From Eumeta japonica (taxonomy: Eukaryota; Arthropoda; Insecta; Lepidoptera; Psychidae), in NCBI GenBank assembly GCA_005406025.1, contig BGZK01000215.1:496001-560000 (forward strand): a stretch of 64,000 bases of DNA, given 5' to 3'. The position numbers and the translations under genes were made by a program. This document shows positions 10,521-22,380 of this stretch, piece after piece. The notes beneath the pieces are model-generated. The model saw only the letters and a list, made by a program, of their open reading frames with translations. It ran no database searches and had not been told where the DNA came from. Position 1 is the first letter of the stretch. Each line of letters starts with the position of its first letter.

Positions 10521-12376
10521 TAAAAATCTTTAATTTCTTTTATATTGCCTTTCTTTTACCGTTCTCTCTTCATTTTGAATACGGACTTTCAATGTGCAGA
10601 CACATCCGGTTCTACAGTTTTATTATGTCCATAGATTAAAAATTAAGTATCCTTTTCAACAGATTTCAAATGAGAGGGAGGTTCTGTATCTAATCGTATT
10701 TTTGTGTATTTTTAACGGTTTCTTGGACGTGGTTTAACCTCTTTTCATAGTTGAATTCTGTTATATTAAGATATATCAAGAAATGTTCCCACATACTTTT
10801 CTACGACGGGAAACGTACCGTTTTTCTTCAAATGGGAAAAACCACGTTTACGAAATTGTCATCCACGTATGCTTTTTTATATTCTTTTCAAAAAGCAGAC
10901 AACTGATTTATGTTATTTATATTGCGATATATTTATGAAGATTTAAGCATAATAACATGTTATTTTATGGAAATCAGTTCAGTAGTTTATTAGTTACATA
11001 GTAATACCGCTTATATTATCATTGACTTACCTTCTTTTACTTAGGATGGGGCAAATTTGAAAATTCAATGGTCTAAAAAATTTATACTCATTCAAATGAC
11101 GTAGCAAAGTGAACTAACTGATGGTGAAATAACAGGAGAACTCAAGACTCCAACTTAGTGTTGAATTCTGTTTAATACTTAGTAACTCTTAAAATATTAC
11201 ACAAAATGGATTCCACAAAAAATTAACAAAAGCACCCGTCAAAAATCTTCTAAGATTAATTAAATAATTATTAGATTTAAAACATTGTACAATAAAAAGC
11301 TATAAGTAATATTTTTAATTAGATAGAAAAAATATAAATTACGAAATTAAACAGATATCATACAGCTTAACTATTTAAATATTCACAGTGACTTAAAAAA
11401 CTTTAAGGATATCATTTAATCGTAGAATTTGCTCTAACCGCCGTTTTTCACAATTTTTTTAAAGCAATGTTAGAAAAATGGTTTATTTAAGTTACAGAAT
11501 TGAAAATGTTTAGGTCTTTCACATGAAAGTTTACACGATAATTGTTTAAATAATTTAATACCTCAATCTTATTGACATAGCATAATGATGTAATCGAAAA
11601 TTTAAATTTATGTTGTTATATTGCTTCAAGGCCGATACGTTCTTGAAAGTATTACAATGTTTAGTTTTCTATATCAAATAGGCTATAACAGACAGACAGG
11701 CGCCCCATTAAAGCGAACAGTCATAAGCTGTGTTCTTTTCAAACTCTAAGACGAAGAACGAATAACTACAACTGTAACAATCGGATTTATAAAGTTTCAT
11801 TTCAAATAAAATGTTATTTCTTATTGACTCGGTGTAGTGCCACGTAATTGTATGAATATAATATAGTGCTGGGGACGTGATGTCACGCTTATATGCGGTA
11901 TCAGATATAACAATGATTATACCTAAAATTTAATTGATGTGTATGATATTGAGGATACACGGATCGTTGCAATTGCACCTACTAATGAATTAACATAAAA
12001 CCAAAAATCACGTAATTTTCATATATAAGTAGCTAAGGGTTAAAAAACACGTTATTAATATGCGCGGAGTAGATGGAGCTAAGAGCGTGACACATGCTAT
12101 GCATTATTTATATTTGGTTATAATGAATGTTGAGGTTGTTTTGTTATCCAACAGAATATTATTACACGATAACGATCATCGAATTACGACGAGGTCGTTT
12201 TATAGTTACTTACGACGAGTTTTAATTCGAAAATACGTACATCTTTGGACAGTAAAAAATATTGCAGGTAATTAAAATATTTTTAATCATATAGTTTTAC
12301 ATGGGTAACAATATTTCAACTATTGTATAGCTTTTGCTTATAGAGCAAGATTATGAAGTAAGGCTAAGTAAGTTAG
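10521..12376. other. Intergenic, including the 3' flank of the 12.4-kb gene
   Basis: AT-rich with no recognised gene. For the gene ending at 12377 no canonical AATAAA is close; ATTAAA on the minus strand near 12282-12287 is the best poly(A) candidate. A 71-codon plus-strand frame (12060-12275) has no motif. Confidence 0.35.
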
Positions 12377-13325
12377 TTATTGAGCCGTTTTCCTCTCCTC
12401 GGGCCGCGGCGCGCCGTAGGCGGTGGCGTGGCTGGAGGCTACGCCGCCGCGCCCCGTGCTGTAGGCGTTGGCCACGGCCATGGCGCCCCCGGGCCCTCCG
12501 CCGCCGGAGCGGCTGCCCCATCCGAAGAACATCGGGAAGAACGCGCCGGCCGGCATTTTAGGCGCGTAATCTTCCTCCTCGTCGTCGTCGTCGATGGGTT
12601 TTTTGACTTGCTTCTTCTTGGACACTCGTTTTTTCGGTTGGGGTGTGGCCTCTTCTACTTCTTCGACGTCCGGTTCTGCTAATTCGGTTTTAGCGGTTGT
12701 GGGAATTAAGTCGACGCGTTCGGTGGGTTCCGCTATTTCGGTCTGCTCGGTCGGTACTAATGGTATTTTTTCAGGGATCTGGGGGTAGACTTCGTTCTGC
12801 TGAGGTGGCAGATATTGAACTTCGGGTGTCTGTCGGCGTCTGTCCGGCAGGTAGTAGTCCTCCCTCGTTGGCTTCGACGCTTCTTGGGGCTGACCGAACA
12901 TGAACGCAGCCATGCCGCCGCCGGCGCTACGGGGATAGTAGGGCTGGTAGTAGCGGCTCATGACCATCGCTCTCTGGCTTTCGCCGTCGGCGCCATACGA
13001 CACTGAAATTAAAAGGAAAAGGTAAAGTGTTATGAAAAGCCTAGTTATGAAGTCTGAGTGGAGTCTGATAATAGCAAATAAGCAGTTTTAGATAACGCAA
13101 ATTTTGTTGCAGGATAACAATAGAAAGACTTATTTCTGACTCATAAATGCGTTAATCATAGATGATAATAATTATTGTACGTTTCCACAGGACACAGTAA
13201 TGTATTTACTAAAAGTCACACTTACGTGCGTCGACATTCGGCCCGTAGTAAGGATAGTATGCCGGGTAGGCCTGGCTCTTCCAGGCCGCGCAGCTCATGA
13301 AGGCCAAAACTAAGTACAGTCTCAT
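12377..13325 (-). CDS. Secreted protein with charged linker and Gly/Ser/Ala C-terminal motif
   Basis: Two exons: 13325-13226 (33 codons plus one base, donor GTAAGT) and 13002-12377 (acceptor TTTTAATTTCAG); joined in phase 1, giving 241 residues. Residues 1-19 (MRLYLVLAFMSCAAWKSQA) are a signal peptide, followed by a Tyr/Pro stretch (YPAYYPYYGP). The middle is Pro/Glu-rich (YLPPQQNEVYPQIPEK), then a basic run KKRVSKKKQVKKP is followed at once by an acidic run DDDDEEED. The C-terminal part has FFPMFFGWG and GRGGVASSHATAYG, which looks like the conserved core. I recall similar Gly/Ala/Ser C-termini in other insect secreted proteins but cannot name the family. GC content is well above its surroundings, as for a coding exon. 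Probably an extracellular matrix or cuticle protein; function unknown. Confidence 0.88.
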
Positions 13326-13388
13326 CTTGAACGGCACTAATTTACAGTAACTCCTTTGTAATCCACGAGTGGTTCTTTACATCGATCG

Positions 13389-13422
13389 ACTGACCGGCCA
13401 CTGTGCTGGGGCGCGTTTTATA
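13389..13422 (-). promoter_or_regulatory. TATA box and TCAGT initiator of the 12.4-kb gene
   Basis: TATAAAA at 13422-13416 and the exact arthropod initiator TCAGT at 13393-13389 (minus). The distance to the initiator A is 31 bases, which is canonical, and the start codon at 13325 follows about 66 bases downstream. Confidence 0.8.
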
Positions 13423-13429
13423 CGAGACG

Positions 13430-14929
13430 TGTGCCAGGAGCAATTGGGATGCGAGGCACGCAGCCGGCGGCCGGCGCGGGCGCACGGGCGGGCCGCGGCT
13501 TCGCGCCATTCGTCGGGGTGCCACCGTTACTGGAAAACTAGAGATCTCGTTTTTAGTAATTGAGGCAATTCGAGACACGCATACGGCCCGCCAAATGTAC
13601 CGTTGTGTCTTTACGACTTTACGTTTGTTTACATATATTTGTATTTGAGCATCGGCTGTTTTTTTTTTTGTTGAAACTCCAAAAATAATACATTAAAAAA
13701 CCACAACCAACGCTTGTAAGGTAAGTGTATAATTTTATATCAACTAGATTTTGTTGTCAAATCAATAGATATAGAATCTTTCTCCTTTTTAATAAATATA
13801 TTTCGCTTCTTTTTTTTTCTACAAAGAATAACTTGGATATCGTTTAAATCCATACAGTAACAATTTTAAATCGTGAGAAATTTCCAGTTTCACAATAATA
13901 AATAAACAGAAATTAAATTGCAGGGCGGCGTCGCGCATTATGCCGGCCGAAGGGCCGCGGACGCAACACACGGAATCACAAGCAAGCTCATTCATGATAT
14001 TTTATCATTACCCTGTAAATAAATATATTGAACTATTTACTTGGGTCGTGGTTTCCTGTAGGTGATCATTTATTAATTTCATACGATTCTGAAGCACCAT
14101 TTATTTTATACATTTGATTTTATTTAAGTAACTTTTCATTAAGACTACAAACAAAATAGACAATAGAGACGTCGTAACGTTTTTTTTTGTTTTTGGCGCA
14201 ATTCGCATTATGTTTGTCGACTCATTTCTATTCGATGCGCAGGAAAATATTTTTGGTCTGTTCGAGTTGAAGGCGAAAAATGTAAATCGGAAGAATAAAG
14301 ATGTCCCATACACGACTATAAATGGGATTTATCGGCCCAGTTGGCCGCTATAAGGAGACAGCTACGATTGCCAACAGATAAGAAATACGCCGTGCCGTGA
14401 ATGTGACAAGTAGATATAGGGGCGTGTGTGTGCTTAAACATATTTACGTAAAAATTTATTCTATGATTATTTTCCGAAAGATGGATGCGTTTTTGATAGA
14501 GAGATGATTTTCGATTTTAATAATGCCCGATATTAGTAATAATTGTATTTCTGGTAATTTCGTTTTTTTAAATATCTAGCTTAATTAGAAAAACGCATCA
14601 TACTGAGCATTGGTCGAGCATTAGTAGATTGTGTTGTGATTGCTAAAGTTATGCTAAACTAAAAGAAATTGTATTTATAATTCCAAGTTATTATATGATA
14701 GTCTTAATTAGTTTTTGTTAGCATTATAAATCGCAGAAAAAAAAATGTCACAGGAAGTATCAATGAAAAATAATACAAACTCCAATTGCACGTCGACCTT
14801 AATCGACCTTAAAGACATTTTCTTATTTGACTTCGATTTTCTATGTCTTTTTCAATTAGGATTTTTTAATACGCCAAAGACGATTCGATGAGTTCTGGAG
14901 TCGGATTCGACTTTTTTTTCATTAAGATT
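13430..14929. other. Upstream flank of the 12.4-kb gene, no gene recognised
   Basis: GC-rich for the first 120 bases (13440-13525), as expected near a promoter, and again briefly at 13920-13970 (GCCGGCCGAAGGGCCGCGG). The rest is AT-rich. No coding sequence supported. Confidence 0.4.
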
Positions 14930-15360
14930 TCATTTCGAAATCGCCTCGCCGACTCCTCTAAGGTCCCCCGAGCGCCCTCATCGCAGCGGACATTGTTCAA
15001 AGCGGAGATTTCGAAGAAGAGCCGAAATCGAGACGGCGCGCGGTCATATTCGCGGGCATCATACATCCCGCGGCGCATAACAAATCCGCCCGCCGCCGCC
15101 TCAGAACGGAATTTTAACACGCACGGCGTTTTTTAATCTATCCCTTCGAGCCGGCGGCCCATGGCCCGGCCTGAATCGCAATTCGCCGCGGCGGCCGTTG
15201 CCGAGTCGGGGGACGTGCGCGCGCGATGTGCGATATGCTAACGCCGCCGCAGACGTCCCAGCGACAGCTCGCATGACAAACGGGACTCGGCGCTGACGCC
15301 CGCTGAACGGTCGCTAACTGCTTTCGCTAGTGTGAGAGGCGCGTCTTACGTACGATCACA
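14930..15360. promoter_or_regulatory. CpG-dense island, possible regulatory element
   Basis: About 430 bases with many CG dinucleotides (runs such as CGCGGCGGCCGTTGCCGAG and GGACGTGCGCGCGCGATG) inside a strongly AT-rich region. Open frames of 82-84 codons run on both strands through its left half, but neither has a motif or splice context. I read it as non-coding and possibly regulatory; this is inference from composition only. Confidence 0.3.
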
Positions 15361-18300
15361 ATTTCGTCGTTGCGCCTTCGAAATGTAAAATTTTTCCTCT
15401 ATGCGTTTTGATAGATTAATTAAATAATAACTACGAGTGACGGTATCGTTTTAAAGAAAGATGAATGCGTTTTCAAAGAAAGAAACTTCCCCTCGCCCCC
15501 TCCCATTAATCGACCGGCCTCCATTGGATAACCTATTTCCTCCCAAGAGGCCGATAACTCCTCTGATGTTGCGAGTGTTCGTGAGTGGCGGTGTCCGTCT
15601 ATTCTATAATGGCTCGTCCGCTCGTTTGCCCCTTGGCCAACGATTTTTTTTTTAAAGATATTTTTTTATAATATCATATTAAAAGTACTAAACGTTCCAT
15701 CCCATTAAATATGAAATTCCTATTTCGTAACACTTTTTCAGGAACTCTATGTACACTTTTTTTTGGGTAGTGAACGAAACTGACTCGTCACGCTCCAATC
15801 TGTGACGCTAAAGCGCGTAAACTCAGCTTTCGATAAGAAAAGTCACGATCACGCCTGCGACAAATACACTATTCAGAAGGGCACTGAACGATACTGAGCC
15901 TTAACACTCGGGCGTGTGACGCTGAATCGGACGAAATATTTAAATAGATTTTAATCTGTTATTTATTTCACAAGTAAAATTATATAGATTGTAACTTACA
16001 ACTACTTCATGAGTATAGAAATAACAAAAAAAAAAATCACAAAAAGATTCATCCAAATAATATTCATTATACAATGTCGAAATATTTATTGTCATACGTG
16101 TTCTTTGATATTATAAAATCTTATAAGTTTTCACTTATGCGCTCATACGCCGAAACATCTTTTTTCGTTTTTTTTTGTCCATAACATAAATTTAAGTGGA
16201 AATACAAGTTTGAGAAGTGCACTTATTAGTGAGTAATCGTTAGTAGTGTTTGAATAGGTAAAGCTTGGTTGCTTTTAAACTTTGTACGCGGATTCTCAAG
16301 TCATTGATATTTTTGTGGGTTACTCATGTTTTTGTATATTATTATACATATTTATATCTTGTTTAATGCACTAGTAGTTACAAAAGAAAATAAAATGTTA
16401 TTCGAGAATAATCTGATTCTTTTATGCTATCACATTGTGTAAACTATGAAAGGTTAGTTTATGCTCCTATTAAGACCTAAATCAACATTTTATTATTTGT
16501 TTCTAAGTGACGATGTGTCAAAAATTCGTAATAGTTTGTTCACTTAGAATAAAAATATCGAAGAATTCTAAAATACTTTTGTAATCGAAAATCAAGAAAA
16601 TATAGAACAATTACTGTTTATATTTTATTGTTACAAGTAGTGAAAATTATGACCACAAAAGTATTCTAATTGTAAAAAATCGTTCACTGTATAATATTGC
16701 CTTCTATTGTAGAAGTGGGTCGTGGGGTTTCTTTAAAATACCTCATGGTTTGATCCAAAGAAATACAAATTTGTCTGTCCTAAAATGTTAAATATTTTTA
16801 AAATATTTTTTTAATATTCAAATGGTTCTATTGTATGACAATGTCATGTCCACAGAAAGTGTTGCTATCTTCCCACTCGCTTCCCACGGACAAAGGCGAT
16901 GCTCCGCTGACGTCACGTCGCTCCCTTTTATTGTCGAAGAATGGCCAGCCCTGTAGGTTGTATTGAATGCGCGACGTGTCACGCGACTACTTTAGGCCGT
17001 ATGTGCAAATCAACAGAGCTTAGCTCGATATTAAATTATTATAGCGAAAAATATATTGATTTTTAAATAACACATCTGGTGATGTGGAATTTTTCTGAAA
17101 TTGATTTTGAAATGAAAACTTTTTTCAGCACCTTCATGAGATGAAACTCGATGAAAAGAAAAGTCGATACTAAAAAGAGACTAACATATTCATCTATAGG
17201 ATTTATTCACAGTGAGAGAATGAAATAGAATTTGAGATCAGATAGAATGTGAGAGAAAGAGATATGTGTGATTTTTGAAAACATGGAGTTTGAATGATAA
17301 AATATAAAACTACTTTTTAGCTTGGAACCAATGATGTAATAAATAAATCTTGTAAATATCCCACTCTTGGTACCGCATTCGTCTTATTCTTAAACATTTT
17401 ACTTTTCTGAAAATGTCACTTCTACCGCGTCTACACCGCACATATGTTTTTTTAATGCAGTGATAAACTATTAACATGACCTGGCATAGCGCCCCGCAAC
17501 CCGCACGCACCGCGGAGCTGCATACTAAACAACGAGACGCGATTGCTTATTTTTAAAAACCGTAGGCGACAGAACATTTTTTTTTCTTTTATAATAAAAA
17601 AAATGATTGCAAAAAATTAGGTAACATTTTGAAATTTTAGTTTAGCTTAAACTACGAAGAAAATTTAAAAGCTTAAATCGGTCTCATTTGCATGTAAAAT
17701 TTAAATCCAGTTTTTAAAATAGCTAACTTTGATAAACATTTCTATGTTATAAAAGTCATCAATCAAGTCATCATGTAACTGTAACTGATAAATTAAAATC
17801 AATAACACGAAAAATTGGTTCACCAAAGATTACTTTCAGATGTTTTGTATTTTCCGAGAAAAATTAACATCTCTACCACCAAATTTTCCAATTCATCACC
17901 TTAATATTCCTTTTACAATAGATAATGTAATGCGATAAGAATGGAAGGTTTATCCCCTTTTAACTTTAACTTTAAAACACACACCGGAACAGTCCTATCT
18001 TTAGGACTTGAAACTTTCTTTTCTTTTTATGATAATGCATGTTCTGTCAAAAGTGCTAAGAAGGCAACGACCTTCTGGTAAGTTGAGTAAAATGAAGTTT
18101 ATGACTTTTTATAAAATAATTTTGTATAAAATATGCATATTTGTACATATAAACTACACACAAATCCCTATATCTTTATTTAAAATATTCTGTGGTGCAT
18201 TTTACGCTAACAGTTATTAAGTATTTTTTACTGTCTGTTATATATCTAGTTAGAGTGTAAATTGAGTGAAAATTAAACTTTAAACGATGCGTTTAAATTA

Positions 18301-19564
18301 ACATAATAGTTTTATTGCAAAATTTTTTTGTGAACGATTGCGTTAACGATGCACACAATATCTAGTTCAATTTTGGTATTTGTATCAATACGATACAATC
18401 CGATTTAATACCAAATTCATTTTATACCAAATAAGTAGATATGTTTAAATATTTTGAGATATCTTCGTGCAGTAAAAAAAAACCTTTTTTTCTTGGGAAG
18501 TGATCAAACAAAGCGTATGTTTGAAAATTGCATATGTATAAAGCCAAAACGTGCTGTGCGGTATAAAGCCGCCGCGTCCAGTCCGCGCGTCTGACGTCGC
18601 CGCAGTATTTTCCTGCCACTTTGCATTGAGCTGATGCCATGATCTAGACATTAGCATTTCGACATCGGCGGGCCAGGTCTGCACATCATAACTACGTGTC
18701 CGAGGGCACGAAGCGTCTAGTCGTATTTTTGTGACGTATTTTCCTTTACAGCGAACCCGAGATCAAAGGCCTGAGCGACGTAAAAGGTCACGACCGTACG
18801 TTTGTTTATCCGGTTGTTATTGAAGGCCGCTAGGAGTCTCTAATTTTTTCTTGGAATTGGAAGTGGTTGTAAGATGTGAAACTTCAATTACAATTTATTT
18901 TATACAATAAAAAGAAACAGGTAGTGCTCCGTGCTACGAAGCTCTTGACTTCACACGGTCATTATTAATTTATCGTTTTTAACTATTAATTTGATTTTTT
19001 TTAAATAAACGGATTTCACTGAGGATAAAACTTTTCGCCTTTCAGTAATATTTCCTTAACGACATTATTTCCATGAAATTATTTACCCAGTTATGTTCTT
19101 CTTAATTTTATAGCATTTATTAATCTTAATTCATAAGAATATTACAAATATAAATATAAGCTTGTTTGTTAGTATCGTATTTGTGTTTCGATCAGACGCC
19201 CAATTCGAGTGTTTAACACGGATGTAGTTTATGCGATGTAAATGTAAATTCATTTTTGAATTAGCCAACTGTAGAACCTTAATTAATATCAAAATAGGTA
19301 GTTGCTCTTTAATGCTTTTATTTCAAGACATAATCCACGTTCGTATACCAATACAGGCCAACGCTTACCAAATTGGAAAAACTGTCTATAAAATAAAATC
19401 CCAAAAAATGTTATTGAAAGAAATGGACATACAAACATTATGAATGGACTTTAGGGGATAAACTTCCAATTACATATTTTGCTTTTTTATTGTTATTCAT
19501 ATTTACTTATTGTAATTATAGATACATGTCGTTGTAGTTAGAGTACATAACCGCGATATTATAT
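15361..19564. other. Gene-poor intergenic region
   Basis: AT-rich with two smaller GC-richer patches: 16870-16990, containing the palindrome TGACGTCA at 16909-16916, and 18540-18840. No open frame with a recognisable motif. A run of short words around TGTGACGCTAAAGCGC near 15800-15920 recurs loosely. No RNA gene seen. Confidence 0.4.
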
Positions 19565-20275
19565 TCAATATTCGTTTCGCTCGGCCTGCGTGGACATATG
19601 CATGCATTCTTTCATATTTCATGTCGATTGACGTTGTCGTTGTGCCCAGTTTCAGTGCCGATCTCAATTTCGATCCTGGTGCTGCCCTTGAATCTGGGAT
19701 CCCGGTCAGGTTTTTCATATATTACTATAAGTAATCTCGGTTCCGCACTCGACTTTGACGCCGGTCCCGTTCTCAATTTTCCAGCTCCCGATTCTGTTCC
19801 CGTCCCGGTTTCATTTCCGATTTCGTTACCGATGACGGTTCCGATTTGGGTGAAACCGTTTTATTATTCGGGGACAGTATAGCTATGAGTGAAAGAATTT
19901 TTAAAATCCGAGTAGTCGTATAAAAATAGGATTGGAGTGGGAAGTAACACTTCCCCCGCCGACAGTTGGGAATAAATGCTGATTTTATTTTAGACTCGAT
20001 ATCGATTTCGGTTCTACGGATGGTAGATTGGAGAAATCAAAGATGTCGATTCCTCCAATGACTCGATTCCGATCAATTGTATTATTTCAAGGAATTTTCA
20101 CTTTTCACGGAAGGGCCCCAAATAGTTCCCGGAAAAAATACCCTAAGTATAGCCCAATAGCTCATTTACTTTCTAGCGAAAGTCCCACCACGATCGGATC
20201 AGCCGTTCTGAAGGTTACCCCGGACAAACATACAGACAAAAAATTGAAAAAAGGTTGTCCGGGTATTCTTACATA
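19565..20275 (-). repeat. Eroded Helitron-like repeat with minisatellite
   Basis: A weak head (TTTCGCTCGGCCTGCGTGG, 19574-19592) is followed by the degenerate pyrimidine-rich minisatellite at 19620-19860 (units like CCGGTTTCATTTCCGATT) and again near 19995-20025. The far end has GGATCAGCCGTTCTGAAGG and ACAAACATACAGACAAAAA (20198-20245), which resembles the tail of other copies. The plus-strand frame at 19598-19882 is the repeat unit translated. Confidence 0.5.
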
Positions 20276-21251
20276 ACCTATGGACTAAAAAACCCAGTCA
20301 TTTTGAAATTACAGACGGACACGTGCGTTTTATCAACACGAACAGATTACATGAGGCCAGCGTTTGTTTTACACTACGTCCTATAAAAAGCGCGATGACA
20401 TAAAAATATGACATCACTATAGATGCATCCGCCGTCGTTGCTATCGTATTTGGCTCGCCCGGGCCTCCCCGCGGTCTTACTATGACTTATCGATGAAAAT
20501 GTGCCAGCTACAATCGGATGTAGAAAATGGTTACAGTTATGTGGCAATGCTGAGAGCTGAATAATTTTCCGAAAATGTTATTCAATCAATAAACGGTTTG
20601 GAGAATTTAAAATTATCATATCACGAAGCTGAATATAGGTTTTGGTCAATCGCTAATGATTTTTTCTTTGTATTTGGTCAAATGTATCATGATAACATCA
20701 TGATGACAGAACAATTCTTACTTAGACGAATGTGATCCAGAATTGACTTGGAGGCTATTTGGAAAATTACTACCTTAAGAGTAGTAATTTACATTTTTCA
20801 GAAAAGCAATAATTACGAGATCGATATTGAAAAATAATCTATTTAATATCTCCGATGAAATCGTACTTTTAAAAAAAGGATATATTAAATATTACTTTTG
20901 TTTTATCAAATAAAATTTTTATTTTTCCATAGACATAAATATAAGTTTGTGTTTAAATTAAGACAGTTTAATTGGTTTGCTCTTCTAATTATTTGACACA
21001 CAAACAGTTTTCTATTTTGCACTTATCAATGTGATTTAGATCTGAGTTCGAATCACACGTGTAAGCGTCGAATGCTATATCGTGTTTTGAACGGGGGTTC
21101 GTCTCGAGGCTTATAGTAGGCCATGCCATATTTCAAAATATTTTCAATTCTTTTTATGTAATGGATTCGGAATGGAAATAGGGGCGAATGCAGTGAGAGA
21201 TAGATAGAGCACGTATATAATATATGATACAGTTCATTGTAATATATACAT
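20276..21251. other. Intergenic
   Basis: AT-rich except a GC-rich piece at 20380-20500. That piece holds a TATAAAAAG and a 20-codon frame starting MHPPSLLSYLARP, but no donor site or longer frame follows, so I do not call a gene. Confidence 0.35.
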
Positions 21252-21600
21252 ATTAGTTTCCGTGACTCCGTCTACGTGGATATAAAAATTTTATTTTCAT
21301 CTTTATTGATCTTCCTGTCAATCCCAATCCTAAATCCGTTCTTGATTCTGATTCAAATACTGCTGTTTCATTCAAACTCATTTCATATTTTTAACGTAAT
21401 GAAATTAATACTTTCTTAAATTTAATCGTCTATCCCACGAAAACCGTATTGATTTTCGGGATAAAAAGTGTATATACGATAATTCATAATATCAGTTATA
21501 CTCATACTAAATTTCATTAAAATCTGTAAAGTAATTTCAGCATGCTGCGGGGCAAAGGTACAGGTAGACAGACAAAAATAAAAATACTAATCTGGTTGTG
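21252..21600 (-). repeat. Helitron-like repeat fragment
   Basis: Head AGTTTCCGTGACTCCGTCTA followed by CGTGGATATAAAA, a short GATTCTGATTC-type minisatellite (21300-21370), then ATTAAAATCTGTAAAGTAAT TTCAGC and AGACAGACAAAAATAAAAAT at 21515-21590, colinear with the copy at 10003-10520. Confidence 0.55.
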
Positions 21601-22049
21601 TATCGATGGTAATGTTTATTCTAAAGAGATTTGAATTATATAGTTACACAGCAGACATTGGCAATAGTTCTACATGAAAACTTGAATTTCGCGCGTCGCT
21701 AAATCATTGTCCAGTTACACTAAGGTGCATCACACTGAATTGAGAGACTAGCCATATGTTAGTTATAAGTAACGAGTTGTGGATTACCATTTTGTCCCCA
21801 TTGTTTGCTCTAGTACAATGCTCTAAATTAAAACTTTTTTCGTATCCAATTGGTTCCTACCAATTTAAATATTAAAGATATATTTAATGAATTGTTAATA
21901 TACATATATATATATATTCGATCCGTTACAATTTTATTACAAGTACAGTCGCAGTGCCTTATAGCGTAGTGTAGTCCGAAACCACTTTCAAGGTTGCGAT
22001 CGACGCGTTAGTCAGCATTAATATGTCGAATTAATATGTCGAGAGCTTC

Positions 22050-22380
22050 TCGACGACTCAGCCTCAGGGAATACCGGACGGAGTGGCGTTTGACATTCGC
22101 GAGATGCGTCGTCTATTTTAATTTACGACGTATCGGCCCGCGCCCGCCGAAATCAGAATTCGCGCGCCGTGCGCCGCATTTTATTGTTCCTTGATGAAAT
22201 AAATTCGTTAGCGAAGCCCGCAAATAATAGGGCTGCCGCACATAAATTCCGATCGAGGTCATATCTGAATTTTGTTTAATCGAGTGAAAAAAAAATGGCC
22301 GTTCGCGCGACACACGCCGTAAATTTGTCGCGGCCAAACAATAGAATCGGACGCGAAACGGGTGGACGGCTCATGAATCA
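22050..22380. promoter_or_regulatory. CpG-rich block, possible enhancer
   Basis: A patch rich in CG and in homeodomain-type AT words (CATAAATT, TTTAATCG, AATAAATTCG) within AT-rich DNA. The minus frame at 22113-22337 is not protein-like. Regulatory role is inferred from composition only. Confidence 0.25.

Noticed and set aside
12380..13006. Several plus-strand frames opposite the 241-residue gene
   Set aside because: Complementary shadows without signal peptide or splice support.
14866..15136. Overlapping 82- and 84-codon frames in the CpG island
   Set aside because: Open on both strands because of GC-rich composition; no motif, start context or splice site.
20385..20480. TATA box with a 20-codon hydrophobic frame
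   Set aside because: No splice donor and an early stop; not enough for a gene.
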